NCBI GenBank assembly: GCA_020442965.1
Contig: JAGRJB010000067.1
Span: forward strand, 1 to 23,418
Length of the DNA stretch: 23,418 bases
Direction of reading: 5' to 3'
Origin: Pseudomonadales bacterium
GTDB taxonomy: Bacteria > Pseudomonadota > Gammaproteobacteria > Steroidobacterales > Steroidobacteraceae
Shown here: positions 15,717-23,103 of the stretch, piece by piece
Layout: every line of letters begins with the position of its first letter
Numbering within the stretch: the stretch's first letter is position 1
Notes under the pieces: generated by a model
What the model saw: only the letters and a program-made list of their open reading frames with translations
Told to the model about the DNA's origin: nothing
The model's database searches: none
Program-made: the position numbers and the translations under genes

Positions 15717-16432
15717 TCATTGAGCCCAATGCCGCAGCCGTTGCGAGCCGTTGCGCGGAATGGATGGCAGCCGCGATCGCGGACGACGTTGCGGAGCGTG
15801 GCCGGGCGGTCGTTGCATTGTCTGGTGGTCGAACGCCGTGGCTCGCGTTCACAGAATTGTCCAAGTGCAAGCTGCCATGGGATGCCACCCATGTCGCGCA
15901 GGTGGACGAACGAGTGGTACTGGCGGACGACGATCGACGCAATGCTAAGCTCATGCGCAAGATTTTTGTCGAGACCGCTGTGCTACCCGCCGCGCACCTG
16001 CACGAAATGCCGGTGGAAGCGACCGACCTCGATGCGGCGGCGACGCGCTACGGCGAACAGCTGGCACAGCTGTGCGGCGGCCGCTTGTGGTTCGATCTGC
16101 TGCAGCTGGGACTCGGCGACGATGGTCATACCGCATCGCTCGTGCCTAACGACCCGGTGCTCGCCGAACGGGAGCGTGATGTCGTCGTGACGGGCGCATA
16201 CTTCGGCACGCGTCGAATGACCCTCACCTACCCCGCGATCAACCGGGCGCGGCGCATTCTGTGGCTGGTCACGGGCGCCAACAAATCGGCTGTACTGACA
16301 GCCCTGTTGGCTCGCGGCGGCAATACCGAAGACTACTCAAACATGCCCGCCCTCGGCGTATCGCGCGAACGTGCCACCATCATCGCCGATGCCGCCGCCG
16401 CTCAGGACTTGCCGGCCGACTTTACCGCATGA
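15707..16432 (+). CDS. pgl: 6-phosphogluconolactonase
   Basis: The enzyme hydrolyses 6-phosphogluconolactone to 6-phosphogluconate, the step after zwf. The 241-residue product has the SugarP-isomerase fold motifs [13 protein letters not shown] (about residues 35-47), [20 protein letters not shown] and the catalytic [14 protein letters not shown] (about 134-147). The last part, [16 protein letters not shown], is typical of DevB-type lactonases. Its ATG lies inside the end of zwf with a 10-base overlap, so the two are translationally linked. Its last 31 bases overlap the converging gnd gene. Confidence 0.96.
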   Translation: MHLIIEPNAAAVASRCAEWMAAAIADDVAERGRAVVALSGGRTPWLAFTELSKCKLPWDATHVAQVDERVVLADDDRRNAKLMRKIFVETAVLPAAHLHEMPVEATDLDAAATRYGEQLAQLCGGRLWFDLLQLGLGDDGHTASLVPNDPVLAERERDVVVTGAYFGTRRMTLTYPAINRARRILWLVTGANKSAVLTALLARGGNTEDYSNMPALGVSRERATIIADAAAAQDLPADFTA

Positions 16433-17319
16433 CCCCCGAACGCGTGGCGCATGCGCGCCAGTAGTTTGTGGCCGTAGTCGCCCTTACCCTGGGTGCCAAA
16501 TCGCTCCATCAGCGCCATCGTCATGACCGGCGTCGGCACGCCCAGCTCGATGCTCTCGATCGACGTCCAACGGCCTTCGCCCGAATCCGCCACAAGCGGC
16601 GCGGTGTCGGCCAGTAGCTTGTCAGTCGCCAAAAACTCGGCGGTCAGATCCAGTAGCCATGAGCGAATCACGGTCCCGTGTCGCCAGCTCTCGGCAATCT
16701 TGGCAACATCGAGATCGAAGTCAGTTTTGGCTGCCATCAACGCGAAGCCTTCCGCGTAGGCCTGCATCAAGCCGTACTCGATGCCGTTGTGAACCATCTT
16801 GACGAAGTGACCTGCGCCCGTCGGCCCGCAGTGAACCCAACCACGATCCGCAGATGGCGCGAGTGCTTCGAGATAAGGCTGCAACGGCGCAATGGCCGCT
16901 TTGTCACCACCGAACATCAGCCCGTAGCCGTTCTCCAGGCCCCAAACGCCGCCTGACACACCAACGTCGACCAAGTGCATGCCCCGCTGAGCCACGACCA
17001 AATTGCGCGCGAGTGTGTCTCGGTACCAGGCGTTGGCGCCGTCGATGAGCACATCGCCTTTTCCTAATAACGGCAGTAGCGCATCGATCGTCGATTGGGT
17101 TGCTGCGCCAGCCGGCAGCATCAACCAAACAAGACGCGGAGCAGTCATCGCCGCAACGAGGTCGGCGAGCGATGCGCACGCTTTGGCCCCGGTCTCCTTG
17201 CTGAGTGACGCGACCACCGCCGGATCGCGATCGAACACGACTGCCTCGAGGTTCTTTCGAGCCAACCGGCGCACCATGTTGCCGCCCATCTTGCCGAGTC
17301 CGATCATCGCAAATGACAT
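16402..17319 (-). CDS. gnd: 6-phosphogluconate dehydrogenase, short NAD-type
   Basis: The enzyme decarboxylates 6-phosphogluconate to ribulose 5-phosphate. With ATG 17319 it has 305 residues, the length of the short GndA/YqeC class, against about 470 for the classical enzyme. It has [13 protein letters not shown] (Rossmann GxGxxG), [20 protein letters not shown], the catalytic [20 protein letters not shown] with Lys and Asn, and [19 protein letters not shown]. The second beta strand ends VVFDRDP, and an acidic residue here favours NAD+ over NADP+. The start is supported by GAGGA seven bases upstream. Two in-frame ATGs (17358 and 17349) lie closer to the terminator and lack good sites. Its 3' end overlaps pgl. 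Confidence 0.95.
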   Translation of the reverse strand: MSFAMIGLGKMGGNMVRRLARKNLEAVVFDRDPAVVASLSKETGAKACASLADLVAAMTAPRLVWLMLPAGAATQSTIDALLPLLGKGDVLIDGANAWYRDTLARNLVVAQRGMHLVDVGVSGGVWGLENGYGLMFGGDKAAIAPLQPYLEALAPSADRGWVHCGPTGAGHFVKMVHNGIEYGLMQAYAEGFALMAAKTDFDLDVAKIAESWRHGTVIRSWLLDLTAEFLATDKLLADTAPLVADSGEGRWTSIESIELGVPTPVMTMALMERFGTQGKGDYGHKLLARMRHAFGGHAVKSAGKS

Positions 17320-17365
17320 GTCAGGTTCCTCGAATTGCACGGCGGCCATAGTGATCAAACGCAGA

Positions 17366-17388
17366 GGGGCCGCTTGCGCGGCCCCCTT
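17366..17388 (-). terminator. Intrinsic-type terminator after the bicupin gene
   Basis: A perfect 8-base stem, GGGGCCGC (17366-17373) with GCGGCCCC (17378-17385), closes a four-base loop. Read on the - strand it follows the bicupin stop by about 40 bases and is trailed by a T-containing but not T-pure stretch. A weaker hairpin precedes it at 17398-17418 (GGATCG/CGATCC). It separates the bicupin unit from gnd. Confidence 0.6.
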
Positions 17389-17428
17389 GAGACAACTGGA
17401 TCGCGCTTTGCACGATCCTCACCGAAGT

Positions 17429-18382
17429 CTACTTCTTACGGCGTGTCTTTTTCTTGTGCTTGTGGTCCACCTGGCCGTCGCCGTGATGATGATCGGCATC
17501 GCCATGCGCGTGGCCATGGTCATACTCGAAGTCAACCGGATGGTTGTGACCGCGCATGTTGATCCACTTATACAGATCTGGCTTCCATTGCAGAATACGA
17601 TTGGCCGCCCGTTCGCGGTTCTCCTCGACGTTGGTCCACGGGTTGAAATGGAAGTGATTGTAGAGCTGCGTGTCCGTGCGGCCGATCGCGAGGATTCCGA
17701 GCTTGCTCGCAAAGGCGCCATGATTGATATACGGCGGCCGGTAGAAGTAGCCTCCAGTCGGTAGATCGCCGAACTGCATCATCCAGGATGTGCCCCAGAT
17801 GTGATACGCCTCTTCGCTGCAATCGTGATAGCTGATGTTGTCCTGCCAGAAATTCGGCGTCATGCAATAAAGAAACGTGAAGCCCTGCGTACGCTGATCG
17901 AAACGCAGGATCTTGACCAGACAACCAGGCGCGGTGGCCGGGAAGAAATTGGTCGACGTCCATTGCATGTTCTCGTAGGAATCGACCGACGCAAAACGAT
18001 TGCGTTCGGCCTTGGAATGGTCCGCATCCGATTCGACAAATGACGGTTCACCGTAGTTGTAGAACAACAGTCCGGTGGCACCGCGTGGCGAAGACAGCGC
18101 CTCGATCGATACACCAGCCGGAACGTAGAAGTAACTACCAGGGCCCCAGACTTTGTCGCCGACGACGATATAGCCCGACTGAATGAAGAGTTCGTACTCC
18201 GTGTAGCTCATGCCCGGCGGCTGTTTGTAGCCCGGCGTGAAAGCCACCGTCATGGAACAGGCGCCATCGTCCGGATCCAGGGAGAGCATTTTGTATTGCA
18301 TGCCCTTTGGAAAACCGGGCAGCGTCATCTTCTTGAAGCCGACGTCGCGATCTACAAAGGGTTCGATGTGTGGGCGTGCCAT
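17429..18382 (-). CDS. Two-domain cupin protein with His-rich basic tail
   Basis: The 317-residue protein has two cupin barrels, resembling uncharacterised DUF4437-like bicupins; that family link is tentative. The first barrel (about residues 30-110) keeps the fold landmarks EYELFIQSG and GPGSYFYVPAG but has no HxH pair and no His in the second motif, so it probably binds no metal. The second (about 160-250) has YHDCSEEAYHIWG (His186, Glu190/191, His194) and PPYINHGAF (His221), a plausible metal site. From residue 279 to 317 the tail carries ten His and then a run of Lys/Arg. There is no signal peptide. It follows the small gene by 15 bases and is followed by a terminator. A dioxygenase-like or sensor role is possible; the function is unknown. 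Confidence 0.75.
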   Translation of the reverse strand: MARPHIEPFVDRDVGFKKMTLPGFPKGMQYKMLSLDPDDGACSMTVAFTPGYKQPPGMSYTEYELFIQSGYIVVGDKVWGPGSYFYVPAGVSIEALSSPRGATGLLFYNYGEPSFVESDADHSKAERNRFASVDSYENMQWTSTNFFPATAPGCLVKILRFDQRTQGFTFLYCMTPNFWQDNISYHDCSEEAYHIWGTSWMMQFGDLPTGGYFYRPPYINHGAFASKLGILAIGRTDTQLYNHFHFNPWTNVEENRERAANRILQWKPDLYKWINMRGHNHPVDFEYDHGHAHGDADHHHGDGQVDHKHKKKTRRKK

Positions 18383-18397
18383 ATGGGTGATCTCGCT

Positions 18398-18652
18398 TTA
18401 AAACACGACTTTGAATTTGCGCTTCGGCTGCGTCGGAATTTCTTCCGGTCGCACTTTGCGCATCTGGTCGTAATGAACGTGGACGCCGCGGGTCTGAATA
18501 CGCTCCAGAAACTCAGCGATCCATTTGTCGCGCTTGGGCGCGAGGGCATCCTGCTCACGGACGATCTTGGCGTAACGTGCCTTTTGCTCGCGGATCTCGC
18601 GTTTGAGCCACGCTTCTGCTTCGCGGCTGCGCTTGTGCGGAATCGAATTCAT
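18398..18652 (-). CDS. Small highly charged helical protein, unknown function
   Basis: The 84-residue protein is preceded by a good ribosome site (GAGGG, seven bases before the ATG) and followed 15 bases later by the bicupin gene, so it is a real gene and probably made with the bicupin. It is rich in Lys, Arg and Glu. A likely long helix or coiled coil runs over residues 5-50 (REAEAWLKREIREQKARYAK), then comes a short segment with GVHVHYDQMRKV and a basic end. It has no signal peptide, membrane span or cysteine. I do not recognise the family. Binding to its bicupin neighbour is inference from the tight pairing. Confidence 0.7.
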   Translation of the reverse strand: MNSIPHKRSREAEAWLKREIREQKARYAKIVREQDALAPKRDKWIAEFLERIQTRGVHVHYDQMRKVRPEEIPTQPKRKFKVVF

Positions 18653-18685
18653 CGCTAGTCCCTCACCTTTCGCTCAAGAACAACA

Positions 18686-18712
18686 GTACTCGTCTCTTAT
18701 ACACCAGCACGG
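18686..18712 (-). promoter_or_regulatory. Candidate promoter of the small-protein/bicupin unit
   Basis: Just after the transporter terminator, the - strand has TATAAG as a likely -10 box, about 40 bases upstream of the small-gene ATG. The region 17 bases further up is the T run of the terminator, a poor -35. The location is right but the boxes are only half convincing. Confidence 0.35.
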
Positions 18713-18718
18713 CGCGGT

Positions 18719-18743
18719 AAAAAAGTCTGCGCACTGCGCCGAC
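18719..18743 (-). terminator. Intrinsic terminator of the transporter gene
   Basis: On the - strand GTC-G-GCGC, loop AGT, GCGC-A-GAC forms an 8-pair hairpin with one G/A mismatch, directly followed by six T. It starts at the last base of the transporter stop codon. This is the cleanest intrinsic terminator in the window. Confidence 0.75.
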
Positions 18744-19471
18744 TACAATCCGAGCAACATGGCGGCGCCACACGCTGCGACGGTTGCGCCCGCTGCGGAA
18801 TGTACGTAAGCGCCAGCGCGCAGTGCCGGCGTGCGCGCCAGCCCCGACGCAAGAGCCCAGACGATTGCCAACATCGTGCCAATCGTCGCGATCGCAAAAA
18901 CGCTCACCACCATCAGCACTGTGACCCATGCGCCCTGCGAGGCCGGCGCCATGACGAGTGGAATGAGCGGCTCGCACGGTCCGAACAGGAAGATAATGAA
19001 CAGTGCCCAGCCGACCGCTACCACGCTCTGCTTGCGCGCTGCCGTTTTCTCGATCGAAACATGCGGATGGACGTGGCTGGCGTGATGGTGATGTCCATGC
19101 TCGTGTTCGGTACCATCGGCGTGTGCATGGGCGTGCGAATGTACGTGCCGTTCCCGAACGATGAATTTCAGGCCATAGATGGCATAGGCGACGCCGAAAG
19201 CGATCATTAGCCAGGCAGCGATATCGCCTCGCACGCTCGTAATGCCGGTCACGCGCATCGCCACGGACCCGGCACCGAGTGCCAGCGCTGCCAAAACCAG
19301 TGACGCGCAGACGTGTCCGACGCCGCAGATCGCGGTAATCGTCAGCGTGCGCGCGATGGTCCAGCGGCGCGCCGCCCCGAGTGCTGCAAATGGCAGATAG
19401 TGATCAGGACCCAGTGCGGTGTGAAGGACGGCAATTCCGGCGGCGCTCAGCGAGAAAATCAATGGGTCCAT
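18743..19471 (-). CDS. NicO/UreH-like membrane protein with histidine-rich loop
   Basis: The 242-residue protein looks like a six-helix metal or small-ion transporter of the NicO/UreH/TauE-like group. Near its N-terminus it has HTALGPDHYLPFAAL (residues 17-31), a variant of the HxxxPDH metal motif. Hydrophobic spans lie at about 3-20, 42-70, 84-103, 148-172, 182-208 and 222-241. Residues 109-137 form a loop with 14 His in 29 residues, and FLFGPCEPLIPLVMAP follows in the next span. Nickel or cobalt efflux or uptake is the family expectation, but sequence does not give the metal or direction. The start has no visible Shine-Dalgarno. It lies 40 bases after the binding-protein gene and ends in its own terminator. 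Confidence 0.82.
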   Translation of the reverse strand: MDPLIFSLSAAGIAVLHTALGPDHYLPFAALGAARRWTIARTLTITAICGVGHVCASLVLAALALGAGSVAMRVTGITSVRGDIAAWLMIAFGVAYAIYGLKFIVRERHVHSHAHAHADGTEHEHGHHHHASHVHPHVSIEKTAARKQSVVAVGWALFIIFLFGPCEPLIPLVMAPASQGAWVTVLMVVSVFAIATIGTMLAIVWALASGLARTPALRAGAYVHSAAGATVAACGAAMLLGL

Positions 19472-19511
19472 GAAGGTGAGCGTAGCGGAATTGGGAGCGG
19501 TCGCCTAGCTG

Positions 19512-21110
19512 TTAGCGCGCCGGAACGCTCAGATAGCGCGATAGATGGATGCCGCGCGGATTGTCTGTCCACCCTGTGAGCTGGGGCGAGACCAACCTGC
19601 GGCTGACGAAGAAATAAATGGGTATGGCAGGTTGATCCGCCACCACGATTGCCTCGGCCGAACGCAGCAGTGCCATGCGTTCCGCCGGATCGACCGCCCC
19701 GTCAGCCTCACGTAGCAAGGCGTCGTAGCGCGGATTGTGATAGCCGGAGGGATTAACCGTGGTGCCAGCGGCGGCACCGTCGAACCGCTCGAGAAAAGCC
19801 AGCGGGTCCGAATACCCAGCCAGCCACAGCTGACGCACGGAATCGAACTCGCCCGACACAACCGACGCCGTCAGCGACCGTTGCTCCTTGGAATCGAGCC
19901 GCGCGCGCACCCCGACTTGTCGCCACATCGCATCGACCACCACCGCGATACGCTTATTGAAATCGTTCGCGGGAAAGCTGAGACGTATCGCCAGTGGCTT
20001 GCTCGGACCGAAGCCCGCTTCCTCCAGCAACCGACGCGCTTCGGTGCGCCGCTGCGCAAGCGGCCAATCGTGAAAATCCGGCAGCGCACCGCGACCGTAG
20101 TTGCTGGTGACCGGTGAGACGAAGTTCCAGGCGGCAAGCCTGGCATCGCCCAGGATGCTGCGAGCGAGCGCTTCACGATCGAGCGCCATTGACAGCGCGC
20201 GCCGCACGCGCCTGTCGTTCGTCGGGCCGGACCGTGTATTGAATGCGACCACCTCGACACCCATTGCCGGACTGGCTCGCAGCGCTTGCGGAACATTGCG
20301 GCGTACCCAGTCGAGCTGATCGGGTGGCACCGCGAGCATGAGATCGAATTCGCCGGCCGCGAAGCGGCGCAAGGCAGTGGTCGGTTGCGACACCGGGTAG
20401 TGCACCACCGCGTCCAGATTCACGTGGGCAGCGTCGAAGAAATTGAGGTTCTTCTGCAAACGCATACTGCTGTTAGGCGACCAGCGATCGAGCGTGAACG
20501 GTCCGCTGTTCGCGAAGTTCCCAGGCTTTATCCAGTCAGCGCCAAAGCGCTCGATTCGTGCTTTCGGTACGGGTACACCGAAGGTTGCCAGTATCTCGGC
20601 TAGGTAGGGTGTCGGATGCTCAAGCTCGATTATTACGGTGCGCGCATCTGATCGACTCACACCCAATTCGGTCGGCGATAGTTTGCCCGTTGCGACGGCA
20701 CGAGCATTCTTGATCGCGAACAGGCGACCGGCCAAGGGAAAGGCCGTCGCAGGATCGAGCGCGCGGCGCAGCGACCAGACAATCTCGGCGGCGGTGATTG
20801 GCGCGCCGTCCGACCACTTGATGTTCGGGCGCAGCTTGAAGATCCAGCGGCGGGCGTCGGGACTGACCGTCCACGACTCCGCCAACCCCGGCGCTGGTTT
20901 GGCGGCCGCATCGAGCGCGGTAAGTCCGACAAACAAATCGGACATAATCGTTGTCTCGCCAGGATAGGCCACTCGATGCGGATCGATCGTGGTCGGATCG
21001 TCCGTATTGGCGCGGTGCAGAACGCGTTCCGCCGCGTCAGTCGCGCGCACGGTGCCGGCAACCAGTGCCACGGCGCACAGACTCAGTAGCCACCGATAAG
21101 CATGGCTCAC
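19512..21110 (-). CDS. Oligopeptide-type ABC transporter substrate-binding protein
   Basis: The 532-residue protein is a family 5 (OppA/DppA-like) periplasmic solute-binding protein. A Sec signal peptide (MSHAYRWLLSLCAVALVAG, likely cleaved near ATDA/AERV) precedes the mature part. Landmarks are DDPTTIDPHRVAYPGE, LTALDAAAKPAPGLAESWTV, WIFKLRPNIKWSDGAPITA, VVAFNTRSGPTNDRRVRRAL and AIVVADQPAIPIYFF. There is no lipobox cysteine at the cleavage site, so it should be soluble. The start is GTG at 21110, overlapping the upstream flavoenzyme stop as GTGA. The ATG at 21103 is in another frame. No permease or ATPase gene is next to it, so any membrane partner must be encoded elsewhere. Peptides are the default ligand; the true ligand is unknown. 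Confidence 0.9.
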   Translation of the reverse strand: MSHAYRWLLSLCAVALVAGTVRATDAAERVLHRANTDDPTTIDPHRVAYPGETTIMSDLFVGLTALDAAAKPAPGLAESWTVSPDARRWIFKLRPNIKWSDGAPITAAEIVWSLRRALDPATAFPLAGRLFAIKNARAVATGKLSPTELGVSRSDARTVIIELEHPTPYLAEILATFGVPVPKARIERFGADWIKPGNFANSGPFTLDRWSPNSSMRLQKNLNFFDAAHVNLDAVVHYPVSQPTTALRRFAAGEFDLMLAVPPDQLDWVRRNVPQALRASPAMGVEVVAFNTRSGPTNDRRVRRALSMALDREALARSILGDARLAAWNFVSPVTSNYGRGALPDFHDWPLAQRRTEARRLLEEAGFGPSKPLAIRLSFPANDFNKRIAVVVDAMWRQVGVRARLDSKEQRSLTASVVSGEFDSVRQLWLAGYSDPLAFLERFDGAAAGTTVNPSGYHNPRYDALLREADGAVDPAERMALLRSAEAIVVADQPAIPIYFFVSRRLVSPQLTGWTDNPRGIHLSRYLSVPAR

Positions 21111-23086
21111 AGCGCATTCCCCAAGGCGTGTCCCTCCGCAGTGGCGGCGAGCACGGTGCGCGGCAAGCGTGCGTCACCGATGAGGTGCACGTTCACACCG
21201 AGCGCCACCAGCGGTGCCCGGAGCGCAAGGTTTGGTGTGCGCGGCGTCGCGTACGTAACAAGCGCGACCTCGTCGATTACCGTTCGATCACCGTTGTAAA
21301 CATTGCGCAGGCTGACCCTGCCCTCTTCAAATGCGGAATCACCGGCGATCTCGTGAAAGGGCAGCGTTCTAATGCGCTTCTGATTCAGCCGTCGTGCGAC
21401 GCCGAGTCGCGTGACGAGCGGCACGTCATCGGCCACGCGATCGCGGGGTGTCGCGATGATCACGCGATCGAAACGTGCGTGTAACCACTCCGCCGCGTTG
21501 TAAGTGCCCTCCGTGGAGTCCATGTCGAAAACGACTGCAGTGCCACCCTGCTGTCCTGCGACGTCCGCAAGTGCGGCGACCAGGGCGCGCAAATCGAGAA
21601 TTGCGCCGTCCTGCCTGAGTGATCGAGGTAGCGACGCGGGCCAGTTCATCTCAGAGCCGCAGGCGAGCACGACTTCGTCCGCCGACAACGCCGTGATGTC
21701 GGTGAGCGTCGCGCGCACTCCCAGTTCGAGTTTCACTCCCGCGCGCTTGGCGGCCAGCTGCTGGTAGTCGTAGACGCTCGACAGGTGTTCGCCACCTGGC
21801 AGCAATGCGTGCAGGCGCGTCTTGCCACCGATTTCGCTCGAGGCACCGAACACGGTCACGTCATGTCCGCGCGCGGCCAGCAACCAGGCGGCCTCCATGC
21901 CCGCAATGCCTGCACCTACTACCACAATGCGCTTGCGCTTGTTGGCTCGTGCTGGCCAGAAATCGACCTCATCAGGCTCGGCCACGCGCGGATTGTTGTC
22001 GCATAGCAGGGGCTTGTGTTCAACGATCGTCCCCCAGCAGGTATTGCAGGACACACAGTAGCGAATCTCGGCTTCGCGCCCGGCCCGCGCCTTGTTAGGA
22101 AGGGCCGGGTCGGTGACGAGCGGCCGGCCAAGACCGACCAGTGCAGCGTCGCCGCGCTCGATGATGCCGTTCGCCTCGGCAGGGTCCGTGATCAGGCCGA
22201 CAGCCATCACCGGTATGCCACGCGCCGACGCCTGAAGTTCGCGCGTCGTGCGAACGAAGGTCGCACGTGGAAAATGCATATCGGGTATGTGCAGATCAAG
22301 CGTGTGCGAATGCGTGCCCCAAGTGAAGCACAAATAGTCAATGGACTGCGGATCGGCGACGAGCGCCGTAATTTCCGCCGCTTCTCGTGGCCCGATTCCA
22401 CCGGGCATGCCGTCGTCACCCGGCAGCTTGAGTGCTAACAGGAACTTCTGGCTGCAACTCGCGCGAATCGCTGCGACGGTGTCGGTAAGGAAGCGCGCGC
22501 GATTGGCCAACGGCCCGCCATAGTCATCCTCGCGTCGGTTCGACTGCGGCGAGAGAAACTGGTGAAACAAGTGCCCGTGACCACAGGAAATCTCGGCGCC
22601 GCTCCAGCCACAGCGCTCGAGCCGCGCGGCTGAGTCGGCAAAATCGGCCACCATCCGCTCGATCTCGCTGACCGTTAGGGCTCTTGGTACCGTCCAGCTC
22701 AGATCGTCCGGTAGCGCCGACGGGCCGAAGGCAAGCGGGTTGCGCCCCCGCTCGTGGCGACCCCGCCCTGGATCTTGCACTTGACCTAACAAGCGGCAGT
22801 CATGCGACTCCACCGCTTCCGCCCAGCGTTTGAGGCTGTCGAGGGCATGATCGTCCCAGACCCGAACCTTGTGGCTCTGCGTCTGATTGCGCGCGACATT
22901 GAGCGGCTCGGTCACGATTGCGGCACAACCTCCGCGGGCGCGGTTGGCCGAGTACTGAATCTGGCGTGCCGACGCCCTTTGATCGACCGTCATGCGCGTC
23001 GACATCGACGCGTGCACGATCCGATTCTTGAGTCGCAGCCGGCCTCGCTCGAGCGGTGCGAACAACTGTGGGTATAGTTCTGACAC
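21107..23086 (-). CDS. Trimethylamine-dehydrogenase-like FMN/4Fe-4S/FAD oxidoreductase
   Basis: The 659-residue protein has the build of trimethylamine dehydrogenase and 2,4-dienoyl-CoA reductase: an old-yellow-enzyme TIM barrel (residues 1-335), an iron-sulfur segment and two nucleotide-binding domains. Barrel motifs include LKNRIVHASM and HLFHQFLSPQSNRREDDYGG. Cys344, Cys347, Cys350 and Cys362 (Cx2Cx2Cx11C) match the spacing of the amine dehydrogenases better than the Cx2Cx3C of dienoyl reductases. IVVVGAGIAGMEAAWLLAAR (387-406) is the FAD/ADP-binding fold. His170 aligns with the active-site His172 of trimethylamine dehydrogenase, but the Tyr169 position is Ser. The start is GTG 23086, 17 bases after the GST stop, without a clear ribosome site. 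The substrate is unknown; an N-methyl compound or enoate is possible. Confidence 0.88.
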   Translation of the reverse strand: MSELYPQLFAPLERGRLRLKNRIVHASMSTRMTVDQRASARQIQYSANRARGGCAAIVTEPLNVARNQTQSHKVRVWDDHALDSLKRWAEAVESHDCRLLGQVQDPGRGRHERGRNPLAFGPSALPDDLSWTVPRALTVSEIERMVADFADSAARLERCGWSGAEISCGHGHLFHQFLSPQSNRREDDYGGPLANRARFLTDTVAAIRASCSQKFLLALKLPGDDGMPGGIGPREAAEITALVADPQSIDYLCFTWGTHSHTLDLHIPDMHFPRATFVRTTRELQASARGIPVMAVGLITDPAEANGIIERGDAALVGLGRPLVTDPALPNKARAGREAEIRYCVSCNTCWGTIVEHKPLLCDNNPRVAEPDEVDFWPARANKRKRIVVVGAGIAGMEAAWLLAARGHDVTVFGASSEIGGKTRLHALLPGGEHLSSVYDYQQLAAKRAGVKLELGVRATLTDITALSADEVVLACGSEMNWPASLPRSLRQDGAILDLRALVAALADVAGQQGGTAVVFDMDSTEGTYNAAEWLHARFDRVIIATPRDRVADDVPLVTRLGVARRLNQKRIRTLPFHEIAGDSAFEEGRVSLRNVYNGDRTVIDEVALVTYATPRTPNLALRAPLVALGVNVHLIGDARLPRTVLAATAEGHALGNAL

Positions 23087-23103
23087 GATGGGGGTGCTGG
23101 CGG

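Noticed and set aside
17003..17764. + strand 253-codon open frame across gnd and the bicupin
   Set aside because: It crosses two genes and two hairpins on the opposite strand, with no ribosome site or recognisable domain.
17429..18382. Bicupin gene as homogentisate 1,2-dioxygenase
   Set aside because: It is shorter than that family, lacks its known motifs and has no tyrosine-degradation neighbours. It is left as an uncharacterised bicupin.
670..22790. Recurrent GTTAGG/CCTAAC hexamers
   Set aside because: About 14 copies were counted, against roughly nine expected from base composition; many are Pro-Asn or Leu-Gly codon pairs. The excess is too small to claim a signal.
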